64,000 nucleotides of DNA from Psychrobacter immobilis. Its GTDB lineage: Bacteria > Pseudomonadota > Gammaproteobacteria > Pseudomonadales > Moraxellaceae. A program made the translations under genes and the position numbers. Under the pieces are notes generated by a model, which made no database searches, was not told the origin of the DNA, and saw only the letters and a program-made list of their open reading frames with translations. Of the stretch, positions 1-8,718 are shown piece after piece (the first letter of the stretch is position 1; every line of letters begins with the position of its first letter). Location of the stretch: NCBI RefSeq assembly GCF_904846235.1, contig NZ_CAJGZN010000001.1, forward strand, positions 124,001-188,000, read 5' to 3'.

Positions 1-180
1 AATCAGTTCCGTCAGGTATTTAAGCTAGAAGGCACACCGCTTAACGTTATCTTGAAGCAAAATGACAATCCATATGCTAACAAGAGTGACACGCCGACTA
101 AGGCAAAAGCTCAGCAATTGCGTCAACGTGAGCGTAATAGATCACAGAAATTTACTACCAAAGATAAAAAGCCTCGTTAA
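1..180 (+). CDS. der: GTPase Der, C-terminal end (partial)
   Basis: The window opens inside a gene; frame 1 reads 59 residues to a TAA at 178-180. The fragment contains FKLEGTPLNVILK followed by NDNPYA, the end of the KH-like domain of Der/EngA, the double-GTPase needed for 50S ribosome assembly. Beyond that lies a basic, Lys/Arg/Gln-rich tail of about 30 residues, a common kind of variable Der C-terminus. The GTPase domains lie upstream of the window, so the call rests on the KH-like end alone. A hairpin terminator follows 25 bp after the stop. Confidence 0.8.
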   Translation, partial: NQFRQVFKLEGTPLNVILKQNDNPYANKSDTPTKAKAQQLRQRERNRSQKFTTKDKKPR

Positions 181-205
181 TTCTAGTGTCTATTGGCTTA
201 TAGTT

Positions 206-240
206 AATGTCATCCGCTTGATAGTGTGATGACATTTTTC
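206..240 (+). terminator. Intrinsic terminator after der
   Basis: A perfect 9-bp stem, AATGTCATC at 206-214 and GATGACATT at 228-236, has a 13-nt loop and runs into a short T tract. It lies just behind the der stop codon and separates der from the downstream kinase gene. Confidence 0.7.
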
Positions 241-376
241 TATTAATACTCTATAGGTTGAGCTCATAGGTATCTATCTTGCTTAGTACTTCAAAAAATA
301 CTCAAATGTTTTACTTATCACATCTTTAAAATACCTGTACTATAAATGAAAGCTGCACGCGACTCAGTAGAGTGAT

Positions 377-2347
377 ATGAACAACCGTTCGTCTCAAACC
401 ATCCCCGTACTTATCTGGCGTTCTGTCATACAAGCTGTCATATTGGCAGTGCTGGCAGGTTTTTTATTGCCTTTTATTTATGGCTTAGTACATTACTATC
501 AAGAGAAAAACCACCATATCCAACAACTGGCAGCATTACTAACGACTAGTGCATCCACTGCAGATGGGGCACAGGTTGTGGCTAAGCAAGTTAATATCTT
601 GTTAGAGAATGAGCCCACTATTCAAAGTATTGTATTTTACTCAACCTCTGAGCCGATTGAAGATATAGATCAGTCGCTTGATGACTGGAAAAACGCTTTG
701 TTTGCGCATACTGTCAGTTTTAACTATCCAGTAGTTAGTAAGGGTATTGATGCCGGTAGTGTCACATCTAATAAGTCTGATACCAATCAACAGTTGGCAA
801 TGGTTCTATCGAATGTTATGAGCGAATCGTCAGCGCCAGATGAGACGACTGATATAGCTACCGAAAATAGCACATTGATTGGTTATATTAATATTACGAT
901 GGACGTAGAATTGCTACGTTTACATTGGTTCCAAAATATCCTGTGGTTATGGCTAACAACAGTGGTAATGATTGTTATATTTGCCTTATATATTTTTAGA
1001 AAGCTTAATTGGCCAGTTAAAGATATTGAAGTATTAACTGATGTTTGTGACATTGTCATAAACAACGCAAATCTAGAGCAATTACCAGTCATTCCGCAAC
1101 AATTTAATTTTCAAGAACTGACCCAAATCAAAAAAGCATTAATTGTGTTGTTCAACCGTTTACAAGAAGCACGGCAAGGTTATGAAACCCTTGCGGCCTT
1201 TGAACAGCAATTGCACAATAAAGATATGTCACTTGATGTGCAATTGCATAACTTTCAAAGCATGATTTCTCATGAGTTAAAAACGTCATTGAATGCAATT
1301 GTAGGTGGGTTACAACTATTGGATCACGAGGCGCTAAACAGAGAGCAAAAAGACGCGGTAGAGATTATCAGTAGTGGTAGTGATAAATTGGTATTGTCTT
1401 TAGATCATATTATACAGTTGAACCAGATCCAAAAAGGTCAAATAAGAATTCATAAAAATGAGTTTAACCCATTACAGTTAATCGCTGATCTGCTAGCTAA
1501 GTTTGAAAATACAGCTACGCAAAAAGGGCTAGAGCTGATTAGTAATATTCATCATATAGACTATAGCCTATATGGTGATTCAGAAAAAATACATCAGATA
1601 CTATCGATACTACTCAATAATGCGATTAAGTTCACGCCTGTCGGAAGAATTACGATTACGTCGCAACTGACACATTTTAATAAGAGTAATCGCTGGCAAA
1701 TTAGCGTGAAAGATACGGGTATTGGTATTGATAAGGAACACCTAGACGATATATTTAATCCGTTCTTTCAGGTAGATTCGTCGCAAACTCGCCAGTATGA
1801 AGGCTCAGGCGTTGGCTTGCCAATCGTTAGACAAATGGCTCAGCTTATGGGTGCTACTATAGATGTTGATAGTGTGCTTGGCGTAGGTACACAGTTTACA
1901 CTGACCATAGCGATGCCCAATCAACAGCAATCAAAGCAGCAGCGACTATTGTCTGGCCTAACGATTATTTATTATTATTATCATGAGACAGGCTCCTTGT
2001 TAGAGGAACTGGAATACCTAGGTGCTACGATTATTTGTCGTCAAGGTAATCAACTCGTCATAGAGGAGATGCGTAAGCAGAAAGTTGACATGGTCATGTT
2101 TGCTGAAGATGTTTTCCCAGAAAAAGCTGAGATACTAGCCAAACGTATTCGTCAGTATGAAAGCGATGAGGGTAGTAAGAGCGAGCATCGTGCGTTATTG
2201 GTATATTGGTATCCGCAGCATCGGGCGCGCCATGTAGACAGTTTTGAGTATGGTTTAAAGGCAGCTGGCATTGACTATTGTCATATTGCTACTTATAAGG
2301 ACAAAGCGTTAAGCGACTTATTAAAACAATGGTTGGTTTGGACGTAG
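377..2347 (+). CDS. Sensor histidine kinase with degenerate C-terminal receiver-like domain
   Basis: 656 aa. A membrane segment at about residues 14-36 and a second at about 187-207 enclose a roughly 150-residue periplasmic region, followed by a degenerate HAMP-like linker. The HisKA domain carries the phospho-acceptor in ISHELK (His299), and the ATPase domain has an N box (NNAIKF) and a G1 box DTGIGI (from Asp446), so autophosphorylation looks intact. The last 120 residues (from about 535) resemble a receiver fold (LEELEYLGATIICRQG) but lack the acidic pair and a convincing phospho-accepting Asp, which suggests a pseudo-receiver. The architecture recalls GacS/BarA hybrid kinases. No response-regulator gene is adjacent, so partner and signal are unknown. 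It is transcribed towards dacC with a shared terminator between them. Confidence 0.8.
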   Translation: MNNRSSQTIPVLIWRSVIQAVILAVLAGFLLPFIYGLVHYYQEKNHHIQQLAALLTTSASTADGAQVVAKQVNILLENEPTIQSIVFYSTSEPIEDIDQSLDDWKNALFAHTVSFNYPVVSKGIDAGSVTSNKSDTNQQLAMVLSNVMSESSAPDETTDIATENSTLIGYINITMDVELLRLHWFQNILWLWLTTVVMIVIFALYIFRKLNWPVKDIEVLTDVCDIVINNANLEQLPVIPQQFNFQELTQIKKALIVLFNRLQEARQGYETLAAFEQQLHNKDMSLDVQLHNFQSMISHELKTSLNAIVGGLQLLDHEALNREQKDAVEIISSGSDKLVLSLDHIIQLNQIQKGQIRIHKNEFNPLQLIADLLAKFENTATQKGLELISNIHHIDYSLYGDSEKIHQILSILLNNAIKFTPVGRITITSQLTHFNKSNRWQISVKDTGIGIDKEHLDDIFNPFFQVDSSQTRQYEGSGVGLPIVRQMAQLMGATIDVDSVLGVGTQFTLTIAMPNQQQSKQQRLLSGLTIIYYYYHETGSLLEELEYLGATIICRQGNQLVIEEMRKQKVDMVMFAEDVFPEKAEILAKRIRQYESDEGSKSEHRALLVYWYPQHRARHVDSFEYGLKAAGIDYCHIATYKDKALSDLLKQWLVWT

Positions 2348-2460
2348 TACTGTTCTACCAAATCCGTGTTCCTAGTTGGTTTTATTTTACTAGGTAGCAT
2401 TTTATATATTTACTACCTTTCAATACCGAATCACTTTTAAAATAAAGTAGGCATAAAAAC

Positions 2461-2493
2461 AAAAAAGACGCCCATTTTGAGGCGTCTTTTTTT
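2461..2493. terminator. Bidirectional terminator between kinase and dacC
   Basis: GACGCC (2467-2472) pairs with GGCGTC (2481-2486) around an ATTTTGA-type loop, flanked by an A run on the left and a T run on the right. It sits between two convergent genes and can end transcripts from both sides. Confidence 0.85.
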
Positions 2494-2532
2494 AAACAGT
2501 TTTTAGCTAGAATTGCTTTTTAAAAGTTTCTC

Positions 2533-3699
2533 TTAGAAAAGATTCTTTACCCAGCGTACGATATGTTCCCACGTACGGCTCATAAAGCCTGACTGTTCGA
2601 TATCATTAGTTGCGATAATTGGAACTGAGGCTACCGCTTTACCATCGATGACAGCCATCATTTTACCAACTTCCTGACCTTTTTTGATTGGTGCTTCTAA
2701 GCTCTCAGGAATATCCACCACTGTGGTGATTTTATTTTTCTGGGTTTTGCTGGTTAGAATTTGCAAGTTGTCGCCAGTTGCCAGTTCTACCTCGTCAGCT
2801 TCTCCAAACCATACTGGAAGCTTGCTAACGAACTGTCCAGCAGGCGCCTTGGTAACCGTTGTAAAGTGACCGAAACCCCAGTTAAGTAGTTCGCGTGACT
2901 GATCGGCGCGAGCTTGTTGGCTCTTGGTACCCATAATGACAGAGATTAGACGCATGCCTTCACGGTTGCTTGATGCAACCAAGCAGTAGCCTGCCGCATC
3001 AGTGTGGCCCGTTTTTAGGCCATCAACGGTTGGGTCAGTAATCAGCAGAGCATTACGGTTACCTTGGGTAATACCATTATACGTAAACTCTTTTTCTGCG
3101 TAGATACTATAGTAGTCGCCGCTGTTTTTGATAATAGCGCGCGCAAGTTTAGACAAATCCAAAGCAGATGCTAAATGACCTTCGTCAGGCATACCAGTAG
3201 CATTGACAAAGTTAGAGTTCTCCATACCAATTTTTTGCGCTTGTTCGTTCATCAAGATTGCAAACGAGGCTTCGCTACCAGCAATATGTTCAGCCATGGC
3301 TTTCGATGCATCATTACCTGATTGAATAATAATACCGCGTAGCATATCGATGACGCTGGCGGTTTTGTTCACAGGCACATACATACAAGATTGGCTGCTG
3401 CTACCACGGCACCATGCGTTTGGACTCATCAATACCTGTTCATCTTCTTTCAGGTCGCCTGATGCTAAGCGTTGCTCAATGATATAACTGGTCATCATCT
3501 TAGTCAGAGATGCTGGCGGCAGCGCCTCATTGGCGTTCTTTTGAGCCAAAATTTCGCCAGTGTTATAGTCCATCAACACATAGGCAGTATTGTCCATTTC
3601 AGGTGGTTGAATGGCTGCGTTTGCCACTACTGCACTCATCGAGATACTTACACCAACTACCAGCTGTATCAGCTGATTTTTTACACGCTTTACTGTCAT
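2533..3699 (-). CDS. dacC: D-alanyl-D-alanine carboxypeptidase (PBP5/6 family)
   Basis: 388 aa, secreted serine peptidase that trims the terminal D-Ala from peptidoglycan pentapeptides in the periplasm. A signal peptide ends near VVANAA (about residue 29). All three penicillin-binding motifs are present: SLTK (Ser64, Lys67), SGN (Ser127) and KTG (229-231). After the peptidase domain comes a PBP5-type C-terminal beta domain, and the protein ends in an amphipathic stretch (IVRWVKNLF) typical of the membrane-anchoring helix of PBP5/6. Length matches the family. The symbol follows Acinetobacter usage and dacA is equally defensible. A perfect inverted repeat lies 63-113 bp upstream of the start and may be regulatory. 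Confidence 0.93.
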   Translation of the reverse strand: MTVKRVKNQLIQLVVGVSISMSAVVANAAIQPPEMDNTAYVLMDYNTGEILAQKNANEALPPASLTKMMTSYIIEQRLASGDLKEDEQVLMSPNAWCRGSSSQSCMYVPVNKTASVIDMLRGIIIQSGNDASKAMAEHIAGSEASFAILMNEQAQKIGMENSNFVNATGMPDEGHLASALDLSKLARAIIKNSGDYYSIYAEKEFTYNGITQGNRNALLITDPTVDGLKTGHTDAAGYCLVASSNREGMRLISVIMGTKSQQARADQSRELLNWGFGHFTTVTKAPAGQFVSKLPVWFGEADEVELATGDNLQILTSKTQKNKITTVVDIPESLEAPIKKGQEVGKMMAVIDGKAVASVPIIATNDIEQSGFMSRTWEHIVRWVKNLF

Positions 3700-3761
3700 A
3701 TATCATTACACCGCATCATGGAACCAAATGTATCTATCGCTTATGTTTTGTACCTATTTCC

Positions 3762-3812
3762 ATACATTATTTTAAGCAGCATGTCTTAAATGCAGTGTTT
3801 AAAATAATGTAT
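3762..3812. promoter_or_regulatory. Perfect 14-bp inverted repeat upstream of dacC
   Basis: ATACATTATTTTAA at 3762-3775 is repeated exactly in inverse at 3799-3812, with a 23-nt centre that itself holds GCAT/ATGC. It lies in the promoter or leader region of dacC (start codon at 3699, minus strand) and has no T run suited to termination. It could be an operator or an mRNA leader hairpin. No binding protein is known to me. Confidence 0.5.
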
Positions 3813-4199
3813 CGATGAAAATAGTAACGCCTACACAATAGACATAAAATTAACGCCTTATCTTAGCAAAATGACTACCGATGGGGAATCGATAAATGCA
3901 AAAATAAGGCAAGTTTGAAAAGAAAAATGAAGGCCTATCATATATTTATTCTGACTATCATCTGACCAGTCTCTGTAATAAAAATTTAACGCTCACAAAA
4001 AAGCCTGCTGCACTGCTTGTGAATAACAAGTAAAGTGACAGCAAGCTTTGATGCTACAGATATTTAAACAATCAGTTGATAACCTTTGCTTAATTGATGT
4101 TATAAAGAGTACATAGCTTTTATTTTATTATCGTTAATACTAATATTATTAATAAGCTAAGCAGATGACGCTAGTCGTTGAATCAAACTAGCTAGTTGT
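3813..4199. other. Intergenic stretch between dacC and the exported-protein gene
   Basis: No convincing open reading frame on either strand. It holds the minus-strand terminator at 3995-4048 and otherwise AT-rich sequence that may include the dacC promoter. Confidence 0.6.
3995..4048 (-). terminator. Terminator for the small exported protein gene
   Basis: Read on the minus strand, a long interrupted stem (AAGC and GCTG paired with CAGC and GCTT, with an inner CTTGT/ACAAG helix) is followed by a run of six T. It lies about 150 bp beyond the stop codon of the gene at 4200-4634. Confidence 0.6.
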
Positions 4200-4634
4200 C
4201 TAGTAATCCGCGTTTGCCAAATCTTCACATAGTGCTTTGTTTTCTTGCTTTGAGAATCCCATCGTCCAACTACGGATACCTTGTAGTATCTGGCGATAGT
4301 CTTGCTGTGTAGATAAGTATTGAATAGCCGCTTTTGGATCTTCTAGAGAAGGCATTAGCTCATGCAGCTGTACGGTGTACGACTTATAGAACCGCTGTTT
4401 TTGCTTACCATTTAGCATTGGTGGGCATATCTCTGATAGTACCTGCATCACCGCAATTTCGTGCTTAGTGATGTTGATGCCAGACATGTCTAGCGGAATG
4501 GTAGTGCCAGAGTTATTCGCAGCATTAGAAGCTTGAGACAGCATAGCAATAGACGTTATCAGTCCTGCAATCCCAACTTTTGAGGCAGTATTTGCTATCA
4601 CAGAAGCTATAGATAATATCGATTGTTTATTCAT
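4200..4634 (-). CDS. Small exported protein (probably MCR_0457-like, function unknown)
   Basis: 144 aa. The first 40 residues form an N-terminal hydrophobic signal segment ending near SQASNA, so export is likely. The mature part is helical and polar, with two cysteines (in SEICPP and ALCEDL) that could pair in the periplasm. The start of the mature part (ITKHEIAVMQVLSEICP) resembles a family of uncharacterised Moraxellaceae proteins that I recall under the name MCR_0457; this is from memory and not searched. No catalytic motif is visible. It is monocistronic, divergent from surE and followed by its own terminator. No function is assigned. Confidence 0.6.
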   Translation of the reverse strand: MNKQSILSIASVIANTASKVGIAGLITSIAMLSQASNAANNSGTTIPLDMSGINITKHEIAVMQVLSEICPPMLNGKQKQRFYKSYTVQLHELMPSLEDPKAAIQYLSTQQDYRQILQGIRSWTMGFSKQENKALCEDLANADY

Positions 4635-5174
4635 TCAGTATTACACTCGCTCGTCTTTATTTAATGGTCATATGTTAATTGGTAAAAAAACAAAAGTCAC
4701 ATAAAATATTGATTTATGTGTAGATATCTTGTGAGCCAAAACCATTTTTTAGCAACATATCAGTAGCATACTCTAATGACGTTACTTCAGTATCAGTACA
4801 TCGGTTTGTATTGTTGTGGGGTGTTGCGTATTGTAACGCGATGCTTAATCTACTGGTTGTTATTCGTTTGATACAGATCTTGTTACGCTACTTTCATCGT
4901 ATAATTATCAGCATAAGAAGAACACGATACTTTGCTAACGACAGGGTTCGTGTCTGTATATTATTCAGTTATAATCGCCCATGCTATCAAAATGAATATT
5001 TTTCTCTAGACTGTGACGTCATGTCATTGAAGAATTAGAGTATCATGTTTTCATTTTAAATATGATCATCGTATTTTTATGCCATATCTTGAACAGACAT
5101 GGCGCGATAGTAGAATTACCAAATAGAGATGTAGAAAGACAGCTAATAAAACATTAACCACATACTGAGTAGAA
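4635..5174. other. Divergent intergenic region upstream of surE
   Basis: 540 bp between divergent genes. A hairpin (CACATAAA at 4698-4705 with TTTATGTG at 4713-4720) could be an operator for the minus-strand gene. The 75-codon frame at 4811-5038 has no ribosome-binding site or recognisable domain and was not accepted. The rest shows nothing assignable beyond AT-rich promoter-like sequence. Confidence 0.5.
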
Positions 5175-5993
5175 ATGAGATTTTTAATTAGTAATGATGA
5201 CGGTGTGTATGCGCCAGGATTATTGGCACTATCTCAAGTATTATCGACTATCGGTGAAGTTGTCGTCGTCGCCCCGAACGATGAACAAAGCGGTTATGCC
5301 AGTGCATTAAGTGTTTCAAGACCACTGCATACGCATCAGCTGCCTTCTGGATTTGTAGCGGTAAGTGGCTCACCAGCTGACTGTGTTTATTTGGCACTGC
5401 ATGAATTGTATCGTGGTAGTGACTTTGACTGCGTGATTACAGGTATCAACTCAGGGGCTAACTTGGGACAAGATGTGATGTTCTCTGGTACGTTCGGTGC
5501 TGCATTGACCGCGCAACTATCTGGTATCCCTGCTATAGCAACGTCTTTGGTAGGCGGGGGTGTCAAAAACGGCGGGCAAGAATCAGCCAGTGATTATCAA
5601 GTGGCTGCACATGAAATCGTCAAGCTGCTTACTGAAACTTCGGTTTTAGAGATGCTCAAAAGTTTGCCCTATCATGTATTAAACGTTAATATTCCTGATG
5701 TGCAGCATGCCGATGATATCAAGGGTCGAAAAATAACCTCGCTAGGCCATAAGCAGGCTGCTCAGCCAGTACGCCATATGATAGACCCACGCGGTCGAGA
5801 TGCGTATTGGTTGTCTCTACGCAAAGGTAAAAATGAGCGACCATCAGAGACGTCAATCGATGCGATACAAGCAAAGCAGGATGTGATGACAGATTATCAG
5901 GCTGTAGCGGCAGGGTATGTCAGTTTATCACCAGTACGCCTACATCATACGCCAACGGCAGCGCTGGAGAGATTATCAACACTCGCGCTATAA
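5175..5993 (+). CDS. surE: 5'/3'-nucleotidase SurE
   Basis: 272 aa. A metal-dependent phosphatase that dephosphorylates nucleoside 5'- and 3'-monophosphates in the cytoplasm. The N-terminus MRFLISNDDG carries the metal-binding Asp8-Asp9 pair; further signatures are NDEQSGYASAL, VSGSPADCVYLAL and ITGINSGANLG, all in family order. Length is slightly above the usual 250. It is followed 135 bp later by the NlpD-like gene, matching the surE-nlpD neighbourhood of enterobacteria, but pcm and rpoS are not present here. Confidence 0.95.
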   Translation: MRFLISNDDGVYAPGLLALSQVLSTIGEVVVVAPNDEQSGYASALSVSRPLHTHQLPSGFVAVSGSPADCVYLALHELYRGSDFDCVITGINSGANLGQDVMFSGTFGAALTAQLSGIPAIATSLVGGGVKNGGQESASDYQVAAHEIVKLLTETSVLEMLKSLPYHVLNVNIPDVQHADDIKGRKITSLGHKQAAQPVRHMIDPRGRDAYWLSLRKGKNERPSETSIDAIQAKQDVMTDYQAVAAGYVSLSPVRLHHTPTAALERLSTLAL

Positions 5994-6128
5994 ATTCTAT
6001 AAGATATAGTCCATACCGGCTTATTAAACACTGACGTGTTATGAGAATATCAGAAGACTCTTGTATGATATCAAGCGCTTTTGAATGATTAAACAATGAA
6101 TGAGCAACACAAAGAATAGGAACCTTGT

Positions 6129-6917
6129 ATGAAAAAAATCATAGCTGGATCGCACCTTGTTAAAGCCGCGTTGATTGGTACTATGGCAGTCGCTACTCTA
6201 TCTGTCGTTGGCTGTGCAACGAAGCCTACCTATCAATCAGCAAACCAAGCAGGTCCTAAGATTATTACTAACGCGCAAGGCGTCCCTAACTATCACCGTG
6301 TACAACGCGGCGATACGGTCAGCCAGATTGCAGCGCGCTATCGTCTGAACTACCGCCAAATCGGAGCGATGAACAATCTAGATAGTAAATACACCATCTA
6401 TAGTGGCCAATGGCTCAAACTATGGCAAGGCAATGTGGCAACCACTGCAAGTAACAATAGCTACAGTGCTCCAGTTCAAACGCAACCAACTTATACGCCA
6501 CCTGTGACCCAATCTCAAACACCAGCTTATGAGGCCACTGCCAACTCGACCTCTGGTTATGATTATCCTACGCGCAACCCAGTAACTCGTAACATTGACC
6601 CTGGTGCGGGCAATATGGGAATGTGGTTTGCGGGCAAAGTTGGTGATCCAGTACTTGCCAGCCAATCAGGAACTGTGCTTTACTCAGGCAACGGTCTGCC
6701 AGAGTATGGCAATCTAATTATGATTCGTCATAGTGATAACTACATCACAGCCTACGCTCACAATAGCCAGTTGTTGGTGCAAGAGGGCGATACAGTACAG
6801 CGTGGCCAACGTATTGCTAGTATGGGCAGTAGTGGTCAGACCAATGAGGTAGGCTTAGAGTTTCAAGTTCGTTTAAATGGTAATCCTATTGACCCACGTA
6901 GCGTACTTGGGCGTTAG
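6129..6917 (+). CDS. nlpD: NlpD-like lipoprotein (LysM plus degenerate LytM/M23 domain)
   Basis: 262 aa. The signal peptide ends in a lipobox (SVVGC, Cys at about 29), predicting an outer-membrane lipoprotein. A LysM peptidoglycan-binding domain (YHRVQRGDTVSQIAARY) at about 55-98 is followed by a Pro/Thr/Gln linker and a C-terminal LytM domain (from about 155). In active M23 enzymes the end reads HFEIR-like with a catalytic His; here it reads LEFQVR, and the first metal motif is GMWFAG, so zinc ligands are missing. As in E. coli NlpD, it probably activates periplasmic amidases during cell separation instead of cutting the wall itself. It lies between surE and mltB. Confidence 0.88.
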   Translation: MKKIIAGSHLVKAALIGTMAVATLSVVGCATKPTYQSANQAGPKIITNAQGVPNYHRVQRGDTVSQIAARYRLNYRQIGAMNNLDSKYTIYSGQWLKLWQGNVATTASNNSYSAPVQTQPTYTPPVTQSQTPAYEATANSTSGYDYPTRNPVTRNIDPGAGNMGMWFAGKVGDPVLASQSGTVLYSGNGLPEYGNLIMIRHSDNYITAYAHNSQLLVQEGDTVQRGQRIASMGSSGQTNEVGLEFQVRLNGNPIDPRSVLGR

Positions 6918-6986
6918 ACTTAAATAATAGCTACGGATAGCTTGGCCACTGTGAGCCATTTTATTTATTCATGTTTGAGATTTTTT

Positions 6987-8285
6987 ATGAGATTAAAAAA
7001 GCAATACCTCACCTTTGTGCCAGCATTAGTGATGGTCGGGTGTACAAGCCAGCAGGCAATGCAAAGTAAGCCTGTTCGTCAAGGCGGCGTTGAGATTACT
7101 CAAACCCAAACCGTTCAGGTCAAACCAACACCTGCACCAGTCGTAAAACCGCAGCCTGCGCCAAAGCCTAGCTATAGTAGCTTTTCTGATTGGAAGTCAG
7201 ACTTTTCTATGCGTGCCATATCGTCAGGCTATGATGCCCAAGTTATTGGTCGATTGCTTGATTCTGCTTATCTAAACCAGCAAGTCATCTCATTAGATTC
7301 AGGTCAGCCCGAGTTTTCTAAGATGCCATGGGAATACGTAGATTCTGCGGTATCAAGTGGACGCGTCAGTGTAGGTAAACGTAAGTTTGCCGAGCAGCGT
7401 GCTTATTTGTCTCAGCTAGAGTCTCAATATGGGGTTAATGCAGAGATTATCGCTGCGATATGGGGTATGGAGTCATCGTATGGTGCTGTAACCGGTAATA
7501 GTGATTTGCCAAGTTCTCTTGCCAGCCTTGCCTATGATGGTCGTCGTCAAGAGTTTGCTGAAACGCAGTTGCTATCGTTAGCGACACTGCTACAACGCGG
7601 TGACGTGTCATGGTCACAGTTGGACGGTTCTTGGGCAGGCGGTATGGGACAAACCCAGTTTATCCCTGAGACTTGGCTCAAACAAGGGGTCGATGGTGAT
7701 GGCAATGGGCATCGCAATCCTTGGGCCACTGGTGATGCATTAGCCTCGACTGCCAACTATCTTAGCAATTCAGGTTGGGTTCGTGGCTTAGCGCCTTTTT
7801 ATGAAGCAACGGTGCCAGCATCGTTTGATTACTCAGTGGTTGGTAGTAAACAACCTGCTGCTAGATGGGCTGCAATGGGTGTCGATACGATAGCGGACGT
7901 TTACTTAGATGCCAATACTCAGATGGAGCTTTGGTTACCCGCTGGTAAAGACGGTCCAGTATTATTGCTAAGCCCAAACTTTGATGTGATTAAAGTCTAT
8001 AACAACTCATCAAGTTATGCGTTGGGTGTCAGTCTGCTAGGCAAAACGATTAATGGACAAAGCGGGTTGCAAAAATCTTGGCCTCGTTATGAGCGTCCGT
8101 TATCGACTACGCAAGTGACTAACTTACAACGTCGGTTGACTAGTATGGGTTACGATACCAAAGGCGCTGATGGTATCGTGGGTACCAATACTCGTATGGC
8201 ATTTCAGCGCTGGCAAGCAGATAACGGCCAAACGCCAGATGGATTTATCACTCAAAACAGTGCGTCTTCACTGGCTGGGTGGTGA
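6987..8285 (+). CDS. mltB: Membrane-bound lytic murein transglycosylase B
   Basis: 432 aa. Cleaves the glycan strand of peptidoglycan to form 1,6-anhydromuropeptides. The ATG at 6987 was preferred over an upstream TTG at 6942 because it directly starts a lipoprotein signal (MRLKK, lipobox VMVGC). An SLT_2 domain has the catalytic glutamate in WGMESSYG (Glu162) and the signature GGMGQTQFIPETW. A C-terminal peptidoglycan-binding domain (LQRRLTSMGYDTKGADGIVG) makes it longer than E. coli MltB, as in many MltB relatives. It probably acts with the preceding NlpD-like protein on septal or lateral wall. Confidence 0.92.
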   Translation: MRLKKQYLTFVPALVMVGCTSQQAMQSKPVRQGGVEITQTQTVQVKPTPAPVVKPQPAPKPSYSSFSDWKSDFSMRAISSGYDAQVIGRLLDSAYLNQQVISLDSGQPEFSKMPWEYVDSAVSSGRVSVGKRKFAEQRAYLSQLESQYGVNAEIIAAIWGMESSYGAVTGNSDLPSSLASLAYDGRRQEFAETQLLSLATLLQRGDVSWSQLDGSWAGGMGQTQFIPETWLKQGVDGDGNGHRNPWATGDALASTANYLSNSGWVRGLAPFYEATVPASFDYSVVGSKQPAARWAAMGVDTIADVYLDANTQMELWLPAGKDGPVLLLSPNFDVIKVYNNSSSYALGVSLLGKTINGQSGLQKSWPRYERPLSTTQVTNLQRRLTSMGYDTKGADGIVGTNTRMAFQRWQADNGQTPDGFITQNSASSLAGW

Positions 8286-8397
8286 GATAGGCTGAGGGTA
8301 TTTATACATTGTATAAAAGTGGCTCTTTTTAATCGTGCTTAGCCATTATTAATTAGTTACTAGCCAACAAACGATAATTTACTTTGTTCTACAAAAA

Positions 8398-8421
8398 GCA
8401 CCTTGCCAAGGTGCTTTTTTT
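8398..8421 (+). terminator. Terminator after mltB
   Basis: GCACCTT (8398-8404) and AAGGTGC (8408-8414) form a tight hairpin with a 3-nt loop followed by seven T; an A run precedes it, so it could also work on the other strand. Confidence 0.85.
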
Positions 8422-8718
8422 GTCTCAATCTATGTCTACTTTTGCTGACATCTTTAACACAATGGACCATGCAATAAATATCAAATATTAAGACCAGTGT
8501 AATCTGGCTTTATTCAAAACTTATCAGGACAAGGTTAATACAAGAAAGTTGATACTTTGAATGATAGACTCTAGATAATGTGTTTTTTAATGATGACTTT
8601 TACTTCTTATTTTTAGCATAGTGTTTAGTAACAGTTTTCAATGACCATTTTAAATAACAGTTTCGATTACGAATAATTAGAACGACAGTAATTAGAACGA
8701 CAGAAAGAGCGTGACCTT
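8422..8718. other. Region upstream of moeA
   Basis: About 300 bp without a gene. It should contain the promoter of the molybdenum cluster. The only clear structure is the 15-bp tandem repeat at 8674-8703, listed separately. Confidence 0.5.
8674..8703. repeat. Perfect 15-bp tandem duplication just upstream of moeA
   Basis: TAATTAGAACGACAG occurs twice head to tail (8674-8688, 8689-8703), ending 15 bp before the moeA start codon. It could be a replication-slippage duplication or a pair of protein-binding sites in the leader. Confidence 0.7.

Noticed and set aside
4811..5038. 75-codon plus-strand frame between the exported-protein gene and surE
   Set aside because: No ribosome-binding site, no recognisable domain, composition of non-coding AT-rich DNA.
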